Assembly (NCBI GenBank): GCA_946902985.2
Contig: OX336393.1
Coordinates: forward strand, 52,325,265-52,389,264
Direction of reading: 5' to 3'
DNA: 64,000 nt
Origin: Meconema thalassinum
Lineage: Eukaryota; Arthropoda; Insecta; Orthoptera; Tettigoniidae
The notes beneath the pieces are model-generated. The model was not told the origin of the DNA and did no database searches. It worked only from the letters and a program-made list of their open reading frames with translations. Below are positions 63,772 to 64,000 of the stretch, in pieces. The position numbers were made by a program, and so were the translations under genes. The first letter of the stretch is position 1; the number at the start of each line of letters is the position of its first letter.

Positions 63772-64000
63772 AGCTTGCCACAGTGGGTGAGTGGTCAACG
63801 TGTCTGTCTACAAACCCCAAGCTTGGAGGTTCGCTCCTGGCCGTGGTAAGTGATTTTTGAAAGGCGGCAAAAATACGACACCATGTCATACGATGTTGGC
63901 ATATCAAAGAACCCATTTGAATTCAGTAGGCCGTGTTCATAATGGCAAAATTAATCTCGGGAGTTTCCGCCCACACAAATTTCTCTACTAGAAAGCGGTA
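63772..64000 (+). mobile_element. tRNA-derived SINE, family delta, cut by the window edge
   Basis: The head reads CAGTGGGTGAGTGGTCAACG (A-box region) and GGAGGTTCGCTCCTGG (B box, about 63826-63841), then the delta body as in 29074-29506. It continues beyond 64000. Confidence 0.85.

Overview
The window is animal, almost certainly arthropod and most likely insect, intergenic DNA made almost entirely of transposable elements and simple repeats. The evidence is the repeat content: CR1-group and endonuclease-reverse-transcriptase-type LINE remnants, DD34E Tc1 elements, mariner-like transposase pieces of the DUF4817/HTH type common in insects, at least six tRNA-derived SINE families with RNA polymerase III A and B boxes, long microsatellites, and no operons or closely packed genes. 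I could not recognise a single host protein-coding gene. The only reading frames I accept as real, largely unbroken genes belong to transposons: one CR1-like LINE ORF (10703-13846, minus) and two nearly identical Tc1 transposases (21035-22060 plus, 38167-39192 minus). The species is not identified.

Layout. 1-5 kb: SINE pieces, a hairpin-bearing element (copy P1), a 639-bp mariner-like derivative that keeps only the DNA-binding half of its transposase, and a dead LINE C-terminus inside a SINE. 5.8-10.5 kb: copies of a dispersed retroelement called family F here (5' module, internal ~29-bp minisatellite, 3' hairpin, ATC-repeat tail), a truncated LINE with 8-bp target-site duplications, and two opposed SINEs. 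10.5-14.2 kb: the CR1-like LINE, with a 2A-like ribosome-skipping motif, inserted in another F copy. 15-20 kb: mariner-like transposase fragments, including one long-terminal-repeat element (16782-20127) carrying three nested insertions. 20.8-22.3 kb and 38.0-39.4 kb: the inverted pair of young Tc1 copies. 23.7-26.8, 33.1, 36.8, 42.3-44.6, 57-58.6 and 59.7-61.2 kb: copies of family G, elements of 0.8-1.6 kb built from degenerate ~145-147-bp units and ending in a hairpin plus CTAA. 31.4-32.4 kb: about 1 kb of imperfect CTTT repeat. 42-46 kb: fragmented LINEs and a Tc1 pseudogene whose catalytic Glu has become a stop. 46.85-50.3 kb: a 78-bp satellite with a 551-bp higher-order period, split by a 1031-bp TA-flanked insertion. 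52.3-53.1 kb: a second HTH-only mariner derivative with ~185-bp terminal repeats. 54.5-56.5 kb: SINEs and a head-to-head pair of F elements. 63.1-63.6 kb: eleven copies of a 50-bp minisatellite.

How the parts relate. Nesting gives a relative history: dead LINE fragments and mariner-like elements are host sites for G, F, SINE and Tc1 insertions; the Tc1 pair (about 99% identical by eye) is among the youngest layers. Two 3' tail types share a GGGGC/GCCCC hairpin, and two insertions of only 52 and 56 bp with perfect target duplications show that this tail alone was copied into new sites, which points to a LINE reverse transcriptase acting in trans. The partner LINE is not in the window. Element names P, F, G and SINE Greek letters are labels for this report only. 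All identities are from reading the sequence; no search was run.
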